Assembly: GCA_038380795.1 (NCBI GenBank)
Contig: CM076259.1
Location: 78,189,724 to 78,253,723, forward strand
DNA length: 64,000 nucleotides
DNA from: Pyrocephalus nanus
Lineage: Eukaryota > Chordata > Aves > Passeriformes > Tyrannidae
Direction of reading: 5' to 3'
Shown one piece after another: positions 36,240 to 48,511 of this stretch; the stretch's first letter is position 1, and each line of letters opens with the position of its first letter. The translations under genes and the position numbers were made by a program. The notes under the pieces are model-generated. The model searched no databases, was not told the DNA's origin, and was given only the letters and a program-made list of their open reading frames with translations.

Positions 36240-36640
36240 GGAAACAGAAACAAATAAGTTCCCTTTGAGAAAGGTGTGAGCTGCCTAAATTGAGAAACTG
36301 TCCCGCCTTTGAAAGCTTCCAAGTCCCAAAATTATTTTATTAAAAAGGCCATCGAGGACCAAAATTCTGATGTTGTTATGGCAACAGAAATAGTTGGGCA
36401 GCAATGTGGGTATCCAGAACATCAAGATTGTAAGAAACCAGCAAAATAAGTACGGCGTTGTATTTGGAAAAACAAACTGAACGGTGGTGGCCAAATCATA
36501 CACTTCTTTCATTCAATGTAATCCCCATTTTCATCTGTCCAGCCATGCCGACAGTGCCTTAACGAAGGTGCCAGCAAGTCATTACAGTATTTATTGCCCT
36601 TAAATGCGACCTAAGACTTCAGTTTGTTATTTTCCCCGTT
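36240..36640. promoter_or_regulatory. candidate conserved element with RFX-like X-box
   Basis: About 400 bp is non-repetitive and directly follows the T-runs. It holds GTTGTTATGGCAAC at 36372-36385, which reads GTTGCCATAACAAC on the minus strand and differs from the RFX X-box consensus (GTTGCCATRGYAAC) by one base. Retained CpGs (CCATCGAGGACC, GTACGGCGTTG, AATGCGACC) lie outside any island. It has no coding frame. RFX factors regulate ciliary genes and some neural enhancers, but which gene would be the target cannot be told. Confidence 0.35.
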
Positions 36641-38379
36641 GACATACTAGAAGGAGAATCTTTCCTTATGTTTTTTATTTACTCCTTCTTCAGTGCCTCC
36701 AACTTTTTTTCTTTTTTCTTTTTTTTTTTTTTTTCCCTGCGTTTCTGTAGCGACACGTGCTCCAATCCCTTTTTGTCCCTATGCTCCCTACCTCGCCTGC
36801 CGCAGGACCGTCGGCAACCCCCCTGTAAAAACAGCCAGACGTACTCCTCTTAAACCTCCGCGATATTAAAATTTCACCACCGCTTTCATTTCGTTCTAGC
36901 TGAGGGAGCCCTGAAACCGCAGCCCCGTATCCCCTAGTTTAGAAACAGCCAAACTATTTGGGAAGCTCGCGGGTCTCTACTGTAACACGCTTCAGGGACC
37001 TTTTGTATAGCAGCCGAATGAGATGAATTTGCCAAGTTTCAAATTTCAGGGGCAGGAAAGACATTTGTAAGTCGGTGTTTTTGTTATTCTGGAAAAGTTC
37101 TGTGATTTGCAGGCTTTTTTTCTTTTTCCTTTTACCTTACTTTTAATAAAAAGGAGATGGAGTGTGACATTAAGCAATTTTACAGCACTAGTAGCTTTGG
37201 GATGTAAACAAAGAAAAACGAATCCCGCTTACTTTAAGTCTCAGAAGTTTGCTGTCAGTCGGTCCTAAACTGGGGACTCGATCCTGCGGGACATTATTCA
37301 AGCAAAACACGGCTTGAAGTCTCGGAGAGTTGTGTCTGAGTAAGTACCCTGGAATCAGCCCCTCTGCCTGCTGGAAAAGAGAAGTGCTGATTATCTGCTT
37401 TTAAAGTTCTTTTCTGCGGTTGCAGACTTCATCCTAAAGCTTTTGATTTGCTTTGAGATTACCTTGTTAAGGCAGCGTTTTCGATGCACAAACTGAACAG
37501 CAAAAGAGAAATCAGTGTTTTTTGAGTAAGGCTGAGGTTTTTTCTTTGTTAGATTTTTTTTTTTTACTTTAAAAAAATCTCCCCCTCCAAAGAAAACAAA
37601 CCAAAAAAGCCTTTTACCGAAGCATCTGATTTTAATTTGACATGATTTTTGTTTCAAGGTCCCTGAAAAAATTAAAACATATTCCCTTCAATGACTTGAG
37701 CTTCAGTTTTCAGCATTTTACAATGTAAGATTACTTGACATTATTTAATTGGACATGAGGGTGTAATACAGGAATTTCCGTTATGTGATGGATTAATTGT
37801 TTTCCTAATACTTTAAAGGCTGAGATCCAAACATTTTTCCATTCTATTGCAAAATTAACTGCAATAAATCTGTCAGACCCAATTATTCATTTAAAACATT
37901 CCACACTGATTAAATCTGCACATTTGCCTGCGTGCAAGAGCGAGCGAGGGAGAGGAGGTGTGCACAGAGGGGGCAGTCCAGGTTTATTCCCTCTCCTTCT
38001 CAAAACGGCAATGGTGTTAGAAACGAGTCCTTTAAATTTAACCTGGAAAATGTGAATAGCTAAATATTCTAAAGAGAGGGTGAAGAATATGTGGACACAT
38101 GTCCCTGAGTCTCCCTGCCATTCCTCCTCCTCGCTGCCATGTCCGGACACGCGGAAGCCTCACGTTTGGATGTTTGATGCTGTTTGAAAAGATCATATTT
38201 TACTTCTAGTGGGGGTGGAGTTCTTGTTTTTTTGTTTTGTTTTGGTTTTTTCTTTAGTTTGTTGATGTTTTCAAAGTCTCTAAACAAAGTCAGATGTGTT
38301 AACAGTCTTATTAACAATGTTAAAATGGAATTAACAGCTTGTGGATACCTCTGGAGTACAATAGAATGTCAGCCTACCC
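36641..38379. other. non-coding sequence with T-runs
   Basis: No gene is recognised. T-rich runs lie at 36719-36734 and 37554-37565. A donor-like CTGAGTAAGT near 37335-37344 is preceded by CpG-containing sequence from about 37230 and might mark a non-coding first exon, but nothing else supports it. Confidence 0.45.
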
Positions 38380-38880
38380 TGCCCCCTTATAAATCGCGTC
38401 CCGCTGTCTTTCTTTTGTTTCGTGCCCAATCAGCAAACTAAAGTTTTGTTGAGACAGAAGGGCAGTTCAAGTGTTCCTGCTCCGGCGGAGGGAGGAGCGG
38501 CAGTGGGGTTTCTCCCCGGCCCCGGCGAGGCCCCCATGTGAGCGAGCGACTGAGCAGGGACACGGAGCAACCCCCAAATCTGCAGGCAGGGCTTTGCTGA
38601 CCTGCCTGCCTCCCTGACCTCTGCCGTCCTGTTTTGTCAGTTTAAAAGGCTTTGCCGAGGTTGTAGTTTACTTTTATGGGCCTTTCAGCGCGGCTACAAA
38701 AGCTTTTGTTTATTTTAGATGTAGCGCGGTTCAGATTTCTATTAATCTTCATATAATTTCAGTGGCTTTGCCGCTTCTGTAAAGGTTCGTCGCCGAAATG
38801 GTGCCGTGCCTGCTCTGAGGCAGCCACCATCGGCTGGGTAATTACAGCGAGTTCGGGGAATTTCAGAAATAATTTCCCTC
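38380..38880. promoter_or_regulatory. candidate regulatory element or weak promoter
   Basis: About 500 bp has a TATAAA within CCCCTTATAAATCGCG (38385-38400), a CCCAATCAG word near 38426, a CpG-rich patch at 38480-38560, and a stretch with TTTTATGGGCC, CAGCGCGGC and GATGTAGCGCGG around 38670-38730. It is non-repetitive with persistent CpGs. It could be an enhancer or the promoter of an unannotated transcript. Confidence 0.3.
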
Positions 38881-39329
38881 TGAGAGTGGAAATTAGCACC
38901 AACACATGCTGTTGTTTAACTCCATTTCACCATAATTTGGGTTCAGCACTAAGGACAGACTTTTATTTTACCTTTTACTCCCTTAAGTTTTACTTCTTGC
39001 ATGCAAACTCTTCAGAATTGTCGCCCAGCAGATTTCAGCATTCAGTGCAAAGCAAGCATTTAATGAGATCTAATTTTTTTCACGTGGCTAGAATCATCTC
39101 GGGTTAATTTGTATAGAAAATTTATGTAAAACAAGAGACATTCCCCATAAGGAAAATTCTTATGTTTTTTCCTTTATGGTAATTATATTTTTAGTCCTTT
39201 TACCCAAGAAACTCCACGTATTTACAATTTCTCCAAGAAGTGTGGAGCACTACAAGGCAGATGTGCACTTCAAGCCCTTTTACTGCTCAAAAAACTGCAA
39301 GGCACAGACAGGTTGCAGTTCACCCAAGG

Positions 39330-39860
39330 GCTGCCAAACATTCTCAAGCCCAAAGTGCCATCCATTTTTTTGGAGGACTCAGGCCCCTTGTGCTCCTGGC
39401 CGGCTCCTCAGGCTGCCCCAACACTGCCTGTCACACCCCTCTCTGGCTCCCTGGCCCTGCAGCTGCCCGCTGGACAGGGATCCTGCCTGCTGGAGATGCA
39501 ACTGCCCACTATGGCACCCAGGCAGTCTCCGTGTCCAAAGCCTGCTATCTGGAGCAATGGTTTTGCCTCTGGCAGCCCATTGTGCTGTGCCCTCTCTCAA
39601 ATAATTTAGCCAAGCTGCGCTACACTCTTGCCCTGCATTCCCTGGGCTTCCCGGTGCTGGTTCCCGCTGCATCCCCACGAGTGTCCCACAGCCCAAAGCT
39701 TTTGCTTTCCCTGGGGGTAGCAGTGGGATGCTTGTTGTCCAGTGTTGGACTGCAGCTGGACTGCCTGGCCCTTCTTCCCTCTGTCCCCTCTGATGTGGAT
39801 TCACCCCCTCAAACCCCAGCCTAAATCCCTGCTGCCCTCCCTTCCTTTCCCTTCCCCTAA
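39330..39860. other. GC-richer, stop-poor island of unknown origin
   Basis: About 530 bp rises sharply in C content against AT-rich flanks. It is open for 194 codons on plus (39240-39824), 142 codons in another plus frame (39176-39604) and 188 codons on minus (39379-39945). The translations are compositionally biased, show no domain I know and overlap in antisense, so none is called a gene. CpG is low, so it is not a CpG island. It may be a decayed insertion. Confidence 0.4.
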
Positions 39861-42640
39861 GTTTACACAGCTGTTCTGCAAAGGGAGGAGATGATACCAA
39901 ATGCAATGCAAATGGATCAGTAGCCCATGGGCTATATGACTTCACTGATTGGCATCAAGCATAGCTTGCCCTCGCCACCACAGCACAATCTGAAAATGTT
40001 TACCCTTTCTATGGATCATGTCCCCAAGAAGGTGTGTAATGATGAGGATTGAGTTCATTATTTTCTTACCTAACTGGCACAAAAACTCTCTCACAGGTGA
40101 ACTTGTACCAGTTTTGCACATATAAAACCCAATATATGGTCTTACTAATGAAAGAACCAGAGTGATAAATACTAAATTATAGAGAAATAAAATGTATGTT
40201 ATTTATAGAATAGCTATATATTATGGAAATATATTAAATATTTTCCTTCAGCTTATTTGAAGTGCTCTGTGCCTCTTTTTGCACTCTAAGGGTTTTACAA
40301 CACTTCAAAATTCTACAGATAAAAATATATATTTTCATCTTACTTTAAAGCTGATGAAACTGATATAACGAAGAATTTGTAAACATGTGCTGGTTTATTT
40401 GTAGAGAAAAAATAAATGCCCATTTTTGGGAAGTGTATTCATTTTTATGCAGCATCTGCTGAGAGAACAAAAACATCTTTTGTCTGACTGCTGGAAAATT
40501 CATAAATAGTGTTTATTGAGAAAATATTTGTTGCTGATTGAAATTGTGCATTACAACAATTATGATAGTACTTTGCATTTGTTGTCATCTTCCAAAAACA
40601 GGGAGTCTCAAAGGGTCTCAGATAAGCAGTCCTCCCAGGAAGGGTACATAGGAATGTCAAGGTGAGCTGTGTCACTCACCCTGTGCACCCGCTCGCCACC
40701 AGCCATCCCCATCACCTGGGGCAGAGCCCGCCCATCAATCACTGTGCTTCTGTTGTTATGGCTGTAAATGTCATTTATTTCAGTAGCAGATCAACAGCAA
40801 GGGAGGAGTGCGGAGTAGCAGGGCAGTCCTTGCCAGCTCACCTTTACAGGGCCCCAGAGGCCAACCATCGGAGGTGCTGAGACCTTCCAATGGAGCAGCT
40901 TCAATGGAGCAGGGGCTGCTCCCTGCCACTTCCCAGCATCAGGCCCTGGCGTCATTTTGTTGCACAGAAGCTTGCTCTCGTGTGTGATTTTTCCAGATTC
41001 CTTCATTTCTGTGGTTATGCCGAGATCGTCTTCCTGCTAGACATCTCCTGAGAGAAGATTTAAGAATAATCACATTTCCCCCTTTTTATTTCTATTCTTT
41101 ATAATGTGTAGCAAATTCCTGTAGAAGATTTTATGGAAAATGTGCAGCAGTTTTGTATACAGAGCTATATGGAAACTCCTCATATGTATTATAGTCTTGG
41201 TGAGCTCTCAGTGGTGCCTGAAGGAGTTTGCATGAGTTTTCTGAAAGGAGAGCCCCACAAACTACGCAACAATTTTTTTAAAAACGGAAATAATGAACAA
41301 ACTTAATGACATTGATTTAAAAACAGTTTAAAGTGACAGAATATATTACCTATTTGCTCACCCATTTGGGTCCAAATAACTCTCATACAAAAATGTACGG
41401 CAGAAATTGAAGCATGAGAGCAGGGTCAAAGTGTCACATTATTAATGAAAAATGTACCCACATATTCAATATTTCAAATGCAAAGAGATTTATTTAAGGT
41501 AAAATCTGAAAAAACTCTTTCCAGGATTAAGTCTTCATACAAATGTCTCTATTTGAAAGAAGCTATCATATTATACAGGATGATGGTCTCTGTTATTTAG
41601 GTCTAAAAATACTAAATAGTACTTTTTGGACATATTTCCTGCTGATTCATCTGAGGAGTTTCTTCCAGCTCCTGTAGATAAGCAGGATGGGAAGGAGGGC
41701 TCAGTTTTAGTGAAAAGTGGCTATGCAAGAGAGGCGATGGTCGCTTGTTGGCTGGAGAAGAGGATGAGTCATAGTCAAACCCCTTGGAGAAGCCCCTTCC
41801 CCAAGACCTCAGAAAAGTCCCACAGATGTCCATGGCAATCCATCCTTTGCCCTTATTTGCAGGAAAAGTGAGCACATGGCTTTGGAGCAGGAGAAGAGTG
41901 TGTGGTTTCAATGGGTGCCAATTTTGTGGTTTCTTTTCCTTTGGGTGAGCTACCTATGAGCTGAACCAATGTCAAGGTCAGTGCACATGCCAAGGGCAGA
42001 AGCTGCCAAGGATGGAGAGTTCCATCTTTCCTGCAAAGCAAAAAGAGGCTCATTGACACAGAATACACTGTCCTGAGGGCTGGTGCACAAAGGTGCTTGA
42101 GAACCAGATGTTGTCCATTCAGTCTGATGCTCATTCATGATGAGCCTGATGCTCATTCAGGTGGAGGGAGGCACTTGGACCAGTCTCCTGGGAACTTCAT
42201 CAGAGTATTCCTGGGGCTCACTTAAACTCCACCTGGCCAAGCTTTTCTGAGGCAAATAGTTGTGTTCATATTTTGTGCTGGATGATTTATTTATTTCCCT
42301 TTCCCATGCCAGGCAAGTTTTATTGAAGACATCCTGCAGGTTAACTAGTTGCAGGTGACTTTAGTTTGTGTGGCTTCTGCCCTTGCAGCAAGGTGGCCAG
42401 AGGGAGGTCTCTTGGGAACTGAGGAGGCTGCGTTCAATCCACTGTCGGAACTACCAAGGGGCGGGTGCAAGCAAGCAGTGCCTTGAGGAAGGAGCTAAGA
42501 GAGTTTTTTGGGTGCCAGAAAGGAATTTTGGCTTCCCCAAATCAATGGAAGAGTCTTATTACACTGATTCTTTACTATCTCTATATTTTTATGAAAACAT
42601 ACTTGTAGTAGGAAATGCTGTGTCAACTCAAAATGTGTGA
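39861..42640. other. non-coding sequence
   Basis: No gene or CR1 copy is recognised. The region is AT-rich to about 40.6 kb, then mixed. At 42115-42160 the word CTGATGCTCATTCA occurs twice in tandem with a diverged linker. Confidence 0.5.
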
Positions 42641-42664
42641 TCTATATAGGTATACCTATATAGA
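42641..42664. other. perfect 24-bp palindrome
   Basis: The 12-base word TCTATATAGGTA is followed immediately by its exact reverse complement, with no spacer. It can form a cruciform with all 24 bases symmetric. It lies within a TA-rich patch (42641-42710) and has no coding context. Confidence 0.85.
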
Positions 42665-45600
42665 GATTTTTCCATAGAGGTATAATACATTAAAAATATA
42701 TGTAAAAGGCACAAGACACATTTTGAAGATGTAATACCTTTAATTTTATATTTTTTCCTATTGCAAGATGATTTTTAAATTGGGAAACTTGGGAAAACCT
42801 TGTAAATGAGGCTGCTGGTTTATTTATTTATTTGTTTCGTTTCAGCTGAGACAGATGGGATTCTCGGATCATGCACTGTTAAGCCTTCCTTTGGAATTCG
42901 CGCCACTGTGGCCACAGAGCCCAGATGGTGCTTAAATCTGTCATTTTTTAACAACCCGACTTTCTTAATTTTATATCCAAACACATTGAGCATTCAAAGT
43001 GATTAATTACTGTCCAGATATGTCTGTGCTGCAGCAATTTACTCATGTGTGCCAAAGATCATTTTGTTTTGGAGTAGGTAGTTTGGTGAGGGCTGAGTGG
43101 GTGGCAAGAGACTCACTGGAAAATACTTTATGTTGGAGGTAGCAGCGTGGTGCTCCTTGTATCACCTTCCCACAGCAGTGGCTGAGCAAAAAGTTTCAAT
43201 AAGCAAAACAGAATTTTGGTGCACGTGGACTTTTTACAATCTCCGTGAGGAATGCAAATAAGCTTCATTTTCACCAAATCTTCCATTTCACATCAAAAAA
43301 GAATTTTTGAATGCATGACAAATACCGGCATTATCCTTTCAGGATCTTATATCCAGGCACTGGTGGCATGGCCAAGATTATAATGGCCAGGTATTTGGTA
43401 AGAGAAAACTGAAGGGTTTTTGTCAAGAAGCAGAGCTTGCTCCCAGAGGTTTCAAGAACCAAATGATCAGATTACTGTAATTCTTCAGAATCAGATGTTT
43501 CTCTGTGTCTTCTCCTCAGTTTTGTAGAGTTTTTTTAGGTGGTCGTTTTTGTGGTGGAGTTTAAATATTATTTGCAAGTCCGACACTTGCATTAATTTTC
43601 ATGCTTGCAGCAGGCTGCCATCAGTTCCTCAATTTTGGAAATGAGGGAAGGGCTGATGCTGCATGGTTCATTGCAGCTCTTACTCTAGCTTCACAGTGGA
43701 CATAAGTATAACCCATCAAAATCCTTGAACTGCTGCTGCTGTTCCTTTGACCAAGAACCATCAGACAACCACCTGAAGATTATTCTTGGATGTTGCTGTG
43801 TATTGTTTATTTGGTTACTTAGATTTGGTGCAGGTGGAAGTGTAGCTTTCAAAAACCCAGAGAAGTGTGAGCTTCCTCCAACCAAGAGTCATCCAGGGTT
43901 TCTAGGACTTCCATCCCCTCTGTGAAGGAATTGTACTGCTCGTGGTATGTTTAACACTGGCAGAGCAAATGTCTAACTCTTTCCATTACTGGGGGACACT
44001 GGGCAGAGTCAGGCTGTGTCATACCTTCTTCATACAGTCTTTACACCTTGTACAGCCTTAACTGTTAGCACCACTGTTTCATGTTTTACCCAGTATGCAC
44101 ACCACTGCTGAGGACCAGTTCGTGGTCAAGAACTATTTGCACTTATCTGAGGAGTAGAAGTTTAGCAGTGATGAATCTGTGTTCTTCTTAAAAACCTAAA
44201 GAAGGGGCTATTCCTCATCATATGAACACACTTTAAAAGGAGTGTATCATGAGTCTGAATGTTCCAGTTTTTGAATGTACTATTATTTAACACTCTGCTG
44301 TGGAAGGGTTTTGTTCTATGAGTGCTACATCTTCGTATAGACATTTCCCTTGTTCAATTTCAGTAGAATTTAATTACTATTAGTAATTACTGACTGGCAG
44401 TCACTGTTGCAAAATTGATAATATTAAAAAGCTAATGTACAGGATTTAAAAAAACACCTTTTAAGCAGGGAGGCACCAAAGCCCAGTGCTGAATCCCAGC
44501 ACTGCTTCTGGAGCAGTGAACATTACTTCTTTCACATCCAAATTTTCCTCCCATCTTCTAACACAGTCTAGGAGGTCTTAGAGTAATTATATGACGTTGC
44601 AGCAATGCTTTGATGTTTGTTTGTGGTTTATGATTTAATAAGGCAGGAGAAGGCTGAGAGGGCTCTGGTTTTTAGAAGGAGAGATTAATTGCTTTCTGGG
44701 CAGGGAGTTTGAGTTACTGTGTGTTTCCTCACTCTTTTAGTGGTGATATTGGTGATATTGATATCTAGCATGACATTTTTCAGACAGCCTAAGAGTGCTA
44801 TAAGTTAGAAAGGAGTATTTCTGTCCTTTCTGATTTGTACTCTACCGTATACTAAGAGATGCTTACAATGTCACCTTATATAGCACTGAACTGTTCAGTT
44901 AATTTTAATTTAAGTTATAAATCTGAAGTTTATATAAAAAAGACTGATAAACCCTTAACCTGAGCCCCAGTATAAAAAAAATAACTGCTCTGCATTGCTA
45001 GTGCTAGATTAGAATAAGCCTGGTTAGTATTTGTTTTCTTTTTTTTTTTCCTTTCATAAATAATTCATCTTCATAGCAACTCTATAAGCTATTAATAAAA
45101 TGAAACTAATCAAATCAAATAAAATCAAATTAGTAAAATCTTAAGCTTCTATTAAAATGGATCCTAGTGGTGTGGTAGGAATTCATTCCTTCACTAAGGA
45201 GATTCAGTTCTCTCCTCACCTTGTTCCTGGGTATCATACTAGCTTTGGTAGACCATTTAGTGCCTGTGCTAAGCATCAGCAGTTAATTCTACACTTCCTA
45301 GGTGCCCCTAAAATGTAATATTTGTACTTTCTTAGACAATGAAAGTGACAGTTTGGTGAGTTTTTTTGCTGTCTTTATTAAATACAAATTTACATCTGTA
45401 GCTCCAACTCTATTTTGTCTTTCCTGTATAAAGAAAAAGCCTTAAGTTCTGGTCCTGGTTTCCATTCCCTTTATTTCCAGAAAGACATAGAAAATTATAG
45501 CACTCCTGGTGTGCACTTTTTAAAATACTTCAGGGCAGTTTCACCCTTGCGGAAATTACTGCTGTTGCCACATGAGTATTGCATGTTTGCTTTTGGAACA

Positions 45601-45876
45601 GAGATTACTTGCAATATCTTTACACCATCTTCCTTAAATCTTGTTAGCCACAAAAATACCTGGCACTTCTCACCACCTTCTGACACCTGAGGATGTCTTC
45701 TCCTTGCAGTGTACTCCTCAGGAAATCCAGGGGTTTGATTTGACTACTCAAAATGTAGAAATCCTTTGGATGAGTAAAAGTTAAACCAGGCTATCTAACC
45801 AAAACCCCAAAACACAACCAAAAGGATGAAACTCCCAAGATCTTGGTTCTTATTCACCTTTAAAAACAGTGTACTT
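42665..45876. other. non-coding sequence
   Basis: No gene is recognised. Frames are at most about 66 codons until a 91-codon plus frame at 45415-45690, which lies over a 63-codon antisense frame and has no family match. Confidence 0.5.
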
Positions 45877-46125
45877 CATAGACTCATAGAATTACAGAAT
45901 GGTTTGTGGTAGGAGGGACCTTAGTTCCGTCTAGTTCTAACCCTTGCCGTGGGCAGGGACACCTTCCACTAGACCAAGTTGCTCCAAGCCCCATCCAACC
46001 CAGTCTTGAACACTTCCAGGGACAGGGCATCCACAGTCTCTCTGGGCAACCTGTCTCAATGCCTCACCACTCTCACAGTAAAGAATCATCAGATTCATCT
46101 GATTTCAAATCTATTGTCTTCTATC
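45877..46125 (-). mobile_element. CR1 LINE 3' end fragment, inverted
   Basis: Read on the plus strand, the order is CATAGACTCATAGAATTACA, GAATGGTTTGTGGTAGG, GGGACCTTAG, CCCTTGCCGTGGGCAGGGAC, CCACTAGACCAAGTTGCTCC, CCCATCCAACC and CAGGGACAGGGCATCCAC. This is the reverse complement of a CR1 3' end, so the element is on the minus strand with its tail at 45877. It is about 250 bp, truncated at the 5' end and without intact coding sequence. Confidence 0.9.
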
Positions 46126-47159
46126 TTAATTATTTTTCTATCTTCCAGTGCTGACAGACATTATTCCTAGCAGAATATATGTTTTTAGGCTATGTGGCCA
46201 TTTTCGCCTCTTGTCCTCAATTAGGGCAGGATATAAAGCTTTAATGGAAAAAAATGCAAAACAATTGCTTTTTTCCGGAGTATACTTTTGTAATGGAGTC
46301 AACACATGATGAGTTTGGTACCCACTCCTTCTAGGGCTCCTCTCTCCTTTCTCCAGGACCACTTCTTCCTAACACCCCAAACGCTGGACTCTCCAGGATG
46401 CTGTTCTAATCACACAAAAAAAAGCCGTCTTTCACAAGTGAGTCTTTTTAACCTTTTCCTAATGAGTTCCCAAGTGCTTTTTGGCCACAGATATTAAAGC
46501 TTGTGTGTTTGCGATTTCCCTGGCAAGCTGCCGTTCGTAAAAAGGATATAGTGTTTTCTTGGTCCTTTGCCCAAAGTAATTTTGCAAGGAACTGTAAGTG
46601 CATTTAGTACATGTCATTCATTGGAGAGAAGTCATTGTAATTGCATTTGATCACAATCAGTTTATGGCTCTTTTATCATGTTTTCATGCTGCATATCTAC
46701 TCAAACATTATAGCAAAACTTAATGGCTACTGTTTTACTTCTGCATAAAACATTTTATGGCCTTTTTGTGCAGCAGACATTAGGTTTCAATCACCGTTGC
46801 CCCATAGAGAGAGAAAAAAGTTGGATGAAGAACTATCAAAAGTCTTTAACTACATAAAATTTTATTTCAGGTCAACTTCCCATAAAAGATATTAAATGTA
46901 TTTTGTGGTTTATTCTGCACGTTAACAATTCTAGAGGAGCAGCAATATTTTGGGGAAAGCAGTATGAAAGGGGGACGTTAATTCACAGAAGATGTTTTAC
47001 ATTTGGGGTAGTTTTCCTTTGTAAAAGGATGGATTTGAACGTGGAAGGGGTGGCTGGAGAGTGCTGCCGACACATACTCAAAGTGGCTTTAAAAGCTCAC
47101 TGTTGCCTCCACAAAATTCAGATTTCTGACCTTCTGCTCAGCCTTCTTAATCATTAGTT
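46126..47159. other. non-coding sequence
   Basis: No gene is recognised. An 84-codon plus frame at 46903-47157 shows no family signature and no splice context that I could support. Confidence 0.5.
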
Positions 47160-47460
47160 TAAATTTTTGATGTTCCATTCATAAAACCTAGCACAATTCA
47201 TGTGCCTTAAATTATATATTTTGCTGCCTGAGTGCTGCCGAAGTTCCCAGCTGAAAAGTTTAATTAAAAGGGAAACTTTGACATGCTGCTGAGAAGATTA
47301 GTTCGCATTAGAGTGTTGAGATAAAAGAAAATTTACTTCTAATCTAATTAACACCAATTCAAAGATGTAAAAGAATTTGCATTGGCCAATTGTTAATTAT
47401 GCATCAATTTGCCTTTCCTGTGACAAAAAAAGCAAAATGTGACCTGTTTTCTTTTAGGAT
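47160..47460. promoter_or_regulatory. candidate conserved non-coding element (POU/homeodomain-rich)
   Basis: About 300 bp contains the exact POU octamer ATTTGCAT at 47375-47382. Close by are CAATTGTTAATTATGC (SOX-like ATTGTT and TAATTA cores) and GAAACTTTGACATGC (TCF/LEF-like). The whole is non-repetitive. SOX/POU/homeodomain words this close together are typical of neural developmental enhancers, but conservation and activity are unknown. Confidence 0.35.
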
Positions 47461-48117
47461 ACCTATAGTGTGATGATATTACCACAGTCATTTTTCATGT
47501 GAATTGGTTAAGATGGTAACACTTTCTTTGCATCAACCCAGTGCTTTGGTTTGTGTTCAAGACTTTAGCACAGGGTTATTTCAGCTTAATTGGTCTGTAA
47601 CTTGACAACTGTGTGTAGGGAGATGGAAACACAAACAAAACCTCCAGTTTTACAGAAACCTATTGCTTGCATGTATATGCTTCTTCTCCTTAAATGTGTG
47701 TATGTAATAGCTCGGAGGCATTAGAGGGGCATGCCTGTCCGCTTCAAAGTTTGTCAGTGTATTTACACATGCTTATATTTTTCTGATTTATGCTTTTTAG
47801 ATTATAGCTGGGATTATCTGGTAATAAATATGGGTTTATTCCACATGCCCTGGCAGTGCTTTTACGCAGGATGTAGTATTTTGGGAGAATTGGTGTGGCT
47901 AGTGAGCTTCTCAATTTTGTTCTAGGTGGAAGGCTGAAAGTATTATTTCATCAGTGTATGGTAGACACTCACTACATGCTTAAAATGCTCTTTATTGTTT
48001 TTATGTGCATTGGCTTTTTTTTTTTTTTCTAGTTTTGCTTTTCAGCTTTGGAATTTAAACATGAGATGTTTAGTTCAGTATGAAGAAAGATCCAGGGAAG
48101 ACTAGGGTCTAGAGACT

Positions 48118-48511
48118 TAGTACTATGAGGAGCAGCTGAGGGAGCTGGGGTTGTTTAGCCTGGAGAAAAGGAGGCTAAGGGGTGACTTTATCACTCTCTA
48201 CACCTACCTGAAAGGAGATTATAGCCAGGTGGGGGTCAGCCTCTTCTCCCAGGCAACTAGCAATGGGATGAGAGGAAATGGCCTGATGCTGTGTCAGGGG
48301 AGATTCAGATTTACCATCAGGTGAAAGTTTTTTGCAGGAAGGGTTGTTCAACACTGGAGTGGACTGCCCAGGAAGGTGGTGGAGTCACCATGCCTGGAGA
48401 TGCTCAAGAAATGACTGGACTTCACACTACTTGGTGGTGATGAGTCAAAGATTGTTCTCAATGATCTCAGAGGTCTTTTCCAACTTAAATGATTCTGTGT
48501 CATTCTGTGAC
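48118..48511 (+). mobile_element. CR1 LINE 3' region, about 390 bp
   Basis: This is the best-preserved transposable element of the window. It contains GAGGAGCAGCTGAGGGAGCT, GGTTGTTTAGCCTGGAGAAA, ACCTACCTGAAAGGAG, CTCTTCTCCCAGGCAACTAG, GCAGGAAGGGTTGTTCAAC, GGTGGTGGAGTCACCATGCC and GATCTCAGAGGTCTTTTCC, and ends ATTCTGTGTCATTCTGTGA. The order and orientation match the end of CR1 ORF2 and the 3' UTR on the plus strand. It is truncated at the 5' end, and no reverse transcriptase domain is present. Confidence 0.95.
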
